11,284 nucleotides of DNA. Origin: Cyclostephanos tholiformis (taxonomy: Eukaryota; Bacillariophyta; Thalassiosirophyceae; Thalassiosirales; Thalassiosiraceae). The notes below the pieces were generated by a model. That model worked only from the letters and a program-made list of their open reading frames with translations, had not been told where the DNA came from and did not search any database. Positions 7,014 through 11,284 of the stretch are shown one piece after another. Numbering within the stretch: position 1 is the stretch's first letter; each line of letters opens with the position of its first letter. The stretch lies in NCBI GenBank assembly GCA_036939975.1, contig JALLPB010001085.1, positions 1 to 11,284 on the forward strand, read 5' to 3'. The position numbers and the translations under genes are program-made.

Positions 7014-9227
7014 CTATTGTGTTGTTGATGATTCAATACTTTGGCCTTGTTTGATCACTGCAAAATCAACTAAAGGTGGAAGCATCATGATGAATTTCTC
7101 GTATGCTTTGGTAGCCACTGCTTTCTCTGTAAATGAAGCGGATACTTCTGCATCTTTCGACACCAACTGAGCTGCTGCAACGCCTTCTACGCCCGCGACC
7201 GCTACTACCCCTGCCGCCATTTTCAGGATATCCTCATTCACCCTTTCAACTTCAGCCAATAATAACTTTGGTGGTTCATCCCTGGCCTCATCTGCTAGAT
7301 CAAAAGTATCAAAATGAACTGCTACACTTCTTTTAGACCTAATTGCTTGATGAATTTTCACGGCCTCGGCTGGATTGCAATGAGACTCTCGCATGAACCA
7401 TTCTGGCTCATATGCACCAATAGGTATAGCGCTGAGGTCAAATGGTCCAAGGCGATCACCAATTTGATGATGCAATGGGAACTCAGTTGGCAGACCAGAA
7501 TCGCCGGCAAAGTAAAAGGAATGTGTGCGAGGTGCTGGTTGCCCTGGTTCTGCTAGAGCTGGTGTTGCATGGACGGAAAAGGAACACCACAGCCTTTGAT
7601 TGCGGTCAAAGGGACTTCGCGAACACCAATGTTGGGCAGGCGCACATGTTATCACAAGTTCATTTTTGTCAGTAAGGACATGCGTTTTTCCTTTTCCATT
7701 CTTTGGGTGTTGCCCAGTCACTTCATCAAAGGCACGAATCAATTCTACCACCTCAGTTGTATTCCTTTCCGGAATGATCGTATCAGAATGCTTTCTTTGT
7801 AGTGGCTTGCTTAAACGCACCCCTTCCCACCATTCTAGCTCTATAACATTATCGGGTGAGACGCCTGCTTTATTCACGAGCCATGATTTGATTCCCAGAG
7901 GTACAATCCACAAGCTCACTTTATTTGAGTCTACCAACTCCAAAGTTGACCAATAGTCAAGATGATCCATATGGTCATGGCTAATCAAAACGCAGTCCAC
8001 AACCTCTGGCAGATCGGCAACACACAATGCAGGCGGTGCTATCCGACGGATGGGTCCTGCGTAATTCGAAAAATGTGGGTCCGTTAGGATTGTAAAGTCC
8101 CCGGGAAATGTAACAACGGTGGTTGAATGTCCTATCCAAGTTAGGCGTATCGAATTGTTTGTACTCTGGCCACCAATCTTCGGTGTATGGAAGAATTCAA
8201 CATCAGAAGCAGAAAAATCTTTCATTGAAGTCTCAATGTCATTGACATATCCTTTCGTCGATCTGCCTACTTCGTTGCACAGTGCGCGATTGCTCGATAG
8301 ACCAACACCCTCCAATAATCTCGACCAGACACCGCCCAGCTTCCATCTCAAAAAATTCTTCAATCCGTTCTCGCCATTGCTACTTTCAGACAGCCATGGA
8401 TTGACATATCGTCCAGTTTCGGGATCGCGCGATGTGAGTGGATAGCCTTCATTGTCAAACCATGACGCATGTGATGGCTCAGTCAGGATTATATTCCTCC
8501 ATGTAGTGTCAGCGATGGTAGTGGTGATGTTGGATGTGATGTCTATTGCGTTGCCCCTCAACCAGCCCCACCTACTCTCGCTCGACGTATAGCGTTTTTT
8601 CCAACTCTCAATGGCTACCTTTCTTGCCAACTGCCTCGCTATTTTTCGCCGTACATAGATTCTCTTCTTCGCATTGTAATGGGATAACATATTCCTTTTC
8701 CCATTTCTTATGGCAATTAAAGAAAGATCTCCAACTTTTCCACGCATATTCTTGACGAATAAAGAATACTTATCGGTTCTTTTGATCACTGAGATCCTAG
8801 CAGCATCAGCGCGTAACCTGGCTAGTTTTCGTTTCTCTTTCTGAATTTGTCTCAGCAGCTTCATCCGCTCCTGAAAAATGAATATTGCGTCGTGCCAGCG
8901 CGTTCTTAGTTTGACCATGAGGCGTTGCCGTTGTGATTGTTGGCTGCTGTCCATTAGGTTTCTCATCAGTTTGGAGGCTTCGGAAAAAGACGATGGCAGA
9001 AAAATATAATTCCGTCGTTGGATTTGGGTGGGATGCGCAAGTAACAACGACGGTTGGTGTCGATCTTTCATAAAATTATTTATTGGCTGCCTCTCTGAAT
9101 GGGACCAACCAAACCACTGACAACTTTCCTCGCTAGATGATGACCTTTGAAAAGGGCGGGGTCTATCCACCGATTTCAATGATGCCACCAGACGCACGTC
9201 TGCTCGGCGTTGAGCAAGACGAAGCAT
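7014..9227 (-). CDS. NAPEPLD: NAPE-hydrolysing phospholipase D-like protein, metallo-beta-lactamase fold
   Basis: Intronless, 737 aa. The family is a zinc-dependent phospholipase D releasing N-acylethanolamines from N-acyl-phosphatidylethanolamine. Homology to NAPE-PLD starts near GRYVNPW (272-278) and continues through TWIGHST (363-369), TDPHFS, the zinc motif H417-D-H419-M-D421-H422, AQHWC (H533), GDSG (D576), the near-invariant PIGAYEPEWFM, and AVHFDTF (H638). All expected metal ligands are present. NAPE-PLD normally has HWGTF at the last site, so F and D replace W and G here. The protein is nearly twice the usual length of about 400 aa. It has about 270 extra N-terminal residues, with an Arg-rich, acid-poor start resembling a mitochondrial presequence and a basic helical stretch at 100-215. 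There is also a roughly 40-aa insert near 477-520 and an Ala/Val-rich insert near 668-715. The lipid substrate cannot be proven from sequence. Confidence 0.9.
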   Translation of the reverse strand: MLRLAQRRADVRLVASLKSVDRPRPFQRSSSSEESCQWFGWSHSERQPINNFMKDRHQPSLLLAHPTQIQRRNYIFLPSSFSEASKLMRNLMDSSQQSQRQRLMVKLRTRWHDAIFIFQERMKLLRQIQKEKRKLARLRADAARISVIKRTDKYSLFVKNMRGKVGDLSLIAIRNGKRNMLSHYNAKKRIYVRRKIARQLARKVAIESWKKRYTSSESRWGWLRGNAIDITSNITTTIADTTWRNIILTEPSHASWFDNEGYPLTSRDPETGRYVNPWLSESSNGENGLKNFLRWKLGGVWSRLLEGVGLSSNRALCNEVGRSTKGYVNDIETSMKDFSASDVEFFHTPKIGGQSTNNSIRLTWIGHSTTVVTFPGDFTILTDPHFSNYAGPIRRIAPPALCVADLPEVVDCVLISHDHMDHLDYWSTLELVDSNKVSLWIVPLGIKSWLVNKAGVSPDNVIELEWWEGVRLSKPLQRKHSDTIIPERNTTEVVELIRAFDEVTGQHPKNGKGKTHVLTDKNELVITCAPAQHWCSRSPFDRNQRLWCSFSVHATPALAEPGQPAPRTHSFYFAGDSGLPTEFPLHHQIGDRLGPFDLSAIPIGAYEPEWFMRESHCNPAEAVKIHQAIRSKRSVAVHFDTFDLADEARDEPPKLLLAEVERVNEDILKMAAGVVAVAGVEGVAAAQLVSKDAEVSASFTEKAVATKAYEKFIMMLPPLVDFAVIKQGQSIESSTTQ

Positions 9228-9709
9228 GAATCGCTCTGGTTTGTTAGTTATAACAAAATGGAGAGTAGAGAGGAGGGGGGGTGACCTTTTTGTTTGGAAG
9301 GAACCGCAGATACTTCTTAGACAACGACGACGACGACGACGACGACAACAACGACGACGACGCCGTGGGAATGTGGACGCATCTGAAAAAAGAACTCCTA
9401 CCGTATGAGCCCCTCTCTTCAGTGCTACGAAACAGTTGGATATGAATTCCTCTGTAGAAATTATATGTATCTATGATTAGTACTATATTTTTTTAGAGTA
9501 TTTTGGTCGTTTCAACAACCTGACTTCAAGCCGCCTCCGCACATCCCACTTCTCATGAATGATCGTAAATGAAGCTTGGCTGATGGAGATTTGTGGAGGC
9601 AGAAAATCATTTTGAGCAAGGGCTAGGAAAGCACCATCAAGGTCGAATACATACGCCGAAAGAGGTACTACGTGGACAGTTACACGACAATAACTGAAGT
9701 TGCGCCAAC
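9228..9709. promoter_or_regulatory. Upstream region of the phospholipase gene
   Basis: This region should hold the minus-strand phospholipase promoter and 5' UTR. It contains an ACG-type microsatellite at 9321-9363. A minus-strand frame without any ATG (9746-9483, 87 codons) is open here but is not supported as a gene. No other signal is seen. Confidence 0.4.
9321..9363. repeat. (ACG)n microsatellite with ACA interruptions
   Basis: About 14 trinucleotide units, mainly ACG/CGA, are interrupted by ACA at two places. The tract lies about 95-135 bp upstream of the phospholipase ATG, so it may fall in its 5' UTR or promoter and vary in length between strains. Confidence 0.9.
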
Positions 9710-9964
9710 ATGAAGATAACGTTCGATCGCTACCGCATACTACATCTCATTCTTCTCATAGCATGTACATTCATCCTTGCTCAAACTTTGATAGCGAAAA
9801 TGGAGTGGTCTAAGTTGTCTGCGTATGGCTTTGCATGCACAGTGGTAACTCAGATAAGCAATGCTATAAATACAATCGAATCTGATCATCAGCGTACACC
9901 AGCAGCCAATAAAAAGAAACACGACAAGAGGAATCGAATATTAAAAAAAAGAAGGGAGCGTTGA
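9710..9964 (+). CDS. Possible small secreted or membrane protein with a basic tail
   Basis: An 84-codon frame with A at -3 of the ATG. The N-terminus has a strong hydrophobic segment (residues 10-28, LHLILLIACTFILAQT) preceded by basic residues, as in a signal peptide or anchor. The C-terminus is very basic (KKKHDKRNRILKKRRER). I do not recognise it. The gene lies between two minus-strand genes and opposite to them. Order within the frame is gene-like, but the length is short enough to arise by chance. Confidence 0.3.
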   Translation: MKITFDRYRILHLILLIACTFILAQTLIAKMEWSKLSAYGFACTVVTQISNAINTIESDHQRTPAANKKKHDKRNRILKKRRER

Positions 9965-10123
9965 AATGAATTGCCAAGCACAAAGAGTGAATGAAAAATG
10001 TACGAAGTTAACTTAAACAAATCCGCAAGACGTTGAGGGATTAGCCCTTAGCCTTGCCTTACATCCGCTATAAGCTATCGTTCAATGTAACTCTACGATT
10101 TTTATCAACAAATAATTGGACGG

Positions 10124-11071
10124 TCAAACAACTTCTGTAATCCTCAATCCATTGCTCGCTTTATCTTCATCATCATTCTCGTCAATACTAAAGTCATCTG
10201 CGTCAATTTGATCTGTAACATTCCCCGCTTTAACTGGACTTCCAAGAGTCCCACTCCCATCCGCATCTAAATCCCCCTCGCCTACCACAGTTTTTGTCGA
10301 CGATGATGAAAGTTCGACTGTGCGCGATCCATTTCTCCTACTTCTAATTTTGAGTAGAGAGTAAATTATGCCCAAAGTCACGATGGCGATGACAACTATC
10401 ATGGTGCTGAACAACGCCGTCGAAACATTACTTTGCCCACCCTTCTCTGTGGCCTTCGACGAATGCGTCTCGAATGGATCCCCCCTAATTTCACAATGAT
10501 TTCCAGACCATCCTTCCTTACAGACGCATCCGGGGTGCGATTCCCCCTCGGCGACCAACCGAATGCACTCGCCGTGGTTGGTGCAGAACTGATTGTCCGG
10601 CGCGTGAGTCCCCACCAGCGAAACGACGCAATAACTGGTCGACTCGTACTGGCACCCGCTGCCCTCGAATTTCGTGTCAGTCGAATCGCTAGCCTGATTC
10701 AGCGCCTTGCAATCGCACTTGCCGCCCGTTTTGCACTTGGAACCGTTATAACACACGGGAGACACCGTGTTCCCGGCGCACTCCTCCACGAGGATTTCGC
10801 ACTCGTGCCCTATGTACCCGTTTCGGCATTTGCAGTGGTACCCCGAGTCGCTCGCCTGGAGGTTGAGATCGTCATGCTGCTCCCCGAACGATGCGATGCC
10901 GGGGGTGCACGTGGATCCGTTCTTGCAGAGGAGGGTGGGAACCTCCGGACAGGTGGTGACCGCGCCGAATTCCAACGCCGCGACTTGGCATTTACGATCA
11001 CTTTCGAGGATTGCGGCGCATACTACAAGGATGAGATATATGTTCGAGAGTTTAGTGGTGAGTGAAATCAT
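10124..11071 (-). CDS. Type I membrane protein with three EGF-like modules
   Basis: A single-exon frame of 315 aa. Residues 1 to about 32 form a signal peptide (IYLILVVCAAIL). Three six-cysteine EGF-like modules follow: C41, 49, 55, 80, 82, 91; C98, 107, 113, 119, 121, 140; and C148, 163, 169, 182, 184, 193. The first and third show the usual CxC then G-Y/W-x-G-x-x-C ending (CRNGYIGHEC, CKEGWSGNHC). Sequons N51 and N109 lie in the ectodomain. A single transmembrane helix spans about 218-241, followed by the basic stop-transfer RSRRNGSR and an acidic Ser-rich cytoplasmic tail of about 65 residues. This is a plausible cell-surface adhesion or receptor-like protein. No enzyme domain is visible and the partner is unknown. 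EGF modules 1 and 2 carry long inserted loops. Confidence 0.85.
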   Translation of the reverse strand: MISLTTKLSNIYLILVVCAAILESDRKCQVAALEFGAVTTCPEVPTLLCKNGSTCTPGIASFGEQHDDLNLQASDSGYHCKCRNGYIGHECEILVEECAGNTVSPVCYNGSKCKTGGKCDCKALNQASDSTDTKFEGSGCQYESTSYCVVSLVGTHAPDNQFCTNHGECIRLVAEGESHPGCVCKEGWSGNHCEIRGDPFETHSSKATEKGGQSNVSTALFSTMIVVIAIVTLGIIYSLLKIRSRRNGSRTVELSSSSTKTVVGEGDLDADGSGTLGSPVKAGNVTDQIDADDFSIDENDDEDKASNGLRITEVV

Positions 11072-11229
11072 GTTGCTGGGATGAGTTTGGTAGTACTACC
11101 ACTAGGTAATCGTTATTTCTCTCAATGTTGGGGCTTATCAGCTGCACGGCACTACTACCACATCATGGTAAGTATGGTAACTGCTGGTGTTCAGCTGTTG
11201 TCGATGCTTCTTGGTCTTACTACCGAACT
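11072..11229 (-). promoter_or_regulatory. Upstream region of the EGF-like gene with repeated TACTACC motifs
   Basis: A perfect 14-bp palindrome, TGGTAGTACTACCA, lies at 11088-11101, only 17 bp before the ATG. TACTACCA recurs at 11153-11160 and TACTACCG at 11218-11225. The spacing between copies is about 60 bp. These may be regulatory or remnants of a small inverted-repeat element. Confidence 0.4.
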
Positions 11230-11273
11230 TACCGTAGAAACCGGGGATTAAGGGACACCGGGGATTAAGGGAC
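11230..11273. repeat. Right copy of the edge inverted repeat, with a 17-bp tandem duplication
   Basis: Positions 11230-11256 match the reverse complement of 37-63 at 26 of 27 bases. The 17-mer ACCGGGGATTAAGGGAC (11240-11256) is then repeated exactly at 11257-11273. The left edge has a single unit only. Tandem short units near an end are known for some DNA transposon termini, but no transposase is seen in the window. Confidence 0.8.
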
Positions 11274-11284
11274 AGACACTAAAT

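Noticed and set aside
9483..9746. 87-codon minus-strand frame containing VFDLDG, reminiscent of a HAD hydrolase motif
   Set aside because: It has no ATG, no clear upstream exon, and none of the later HAD motifs; the short match is likely chance. It overlaps the possible small plus-strand gene by a few bases only.
10433..11065. Long 210-codon plus-strand frame
   Set aside because: It is antisense to the EGF-like gene, whose signal peptide, eighteen ordered cysteines and transmembrane helix show that the minus strand is coding.
37..11273. A single 11-kb DNA transposon carrying all genes
   Set aside because: The contents are ordinary nuclear genes with introns and no transposase is visible; the inverted repeats are reported, but this model is not adopted.
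1..11284. CRISPR arrays, tRNA, rRNA or bacterial operon features
   Set aside because: No regularly spaced repeats, cloverleaf-like sequences or rRNA motifs were seen, and spliced genes show a eukaryotic nuclear context.

Overview
The window looks like nuclear DNA of a diatom or a close photosynthetic stramenopile. The best evidence is a three-exon fucoxanthin chlorophyll a/c light-harvesting (FCP) gene. Its predicted protein opens with the bipartite signal typical of secondary red plastids (SATS|FAP). The introns are short (77-94 nt) with GT..AG ends, and the von Willebrand A/alpha-kinase fusion fits a protist genome. GC content is moderate and I see no bacterial gene organisation. Species cannot be named from this stretch.

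Layout. (1) Positions 1-2152, minus strand: a compact run of three unrecognised or repeat-like reading frames (166, 91 and about 381 codons). The last two overlap by ATGA. Stop codons interrupt frames that otherwise look like they continue, so this is probably a decayed or polycistronic mobile-element-like unit. The left edge carries a 27-bp sequence that returns in inverted orientation at the right edge. (2) 2153-2539: spacer between divergent genes. (3) 2540-4962, plus strand: a 755-aa protein with a vWA domain followed by a complete alpha-kinase domain, rebuilt from three exons. (4) 4963-5583: convergent spacer with an AT-rich hairpin. (5) 5584-6482, minus strand: the FCP gene, 238 aa, three exons, with a TGACGTCA bZIP site about 190 bp upstream. 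(6) 7014-9227, minus strand: an intronless 737-aa NAPE-PLD-type metallo-beta-lactamase-fold phospholipase with a long basic N-terminal extension. (7) 9228-10123: mostly non-coding, with an ACG microsatellite and one possible 84-aa small membrane or secreted protein on the plus strand. (8) 10124-11071, minus strand: a type I membrane protein with three EGF-like modules. (9) 11072-11284: its promoter region, with repeated TACTACC motifs and a 17-bp tandem repeat at the edge.

The four well-supported genes act in different processes: signalling kinase, light harvesting, lipid mediator synthesis, and cell surface or adhesion. They look like ordinary neighbours in a compact algal genome, not one pathway. 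The least explained part is the left 2.2 kb together with the terminal repeats.
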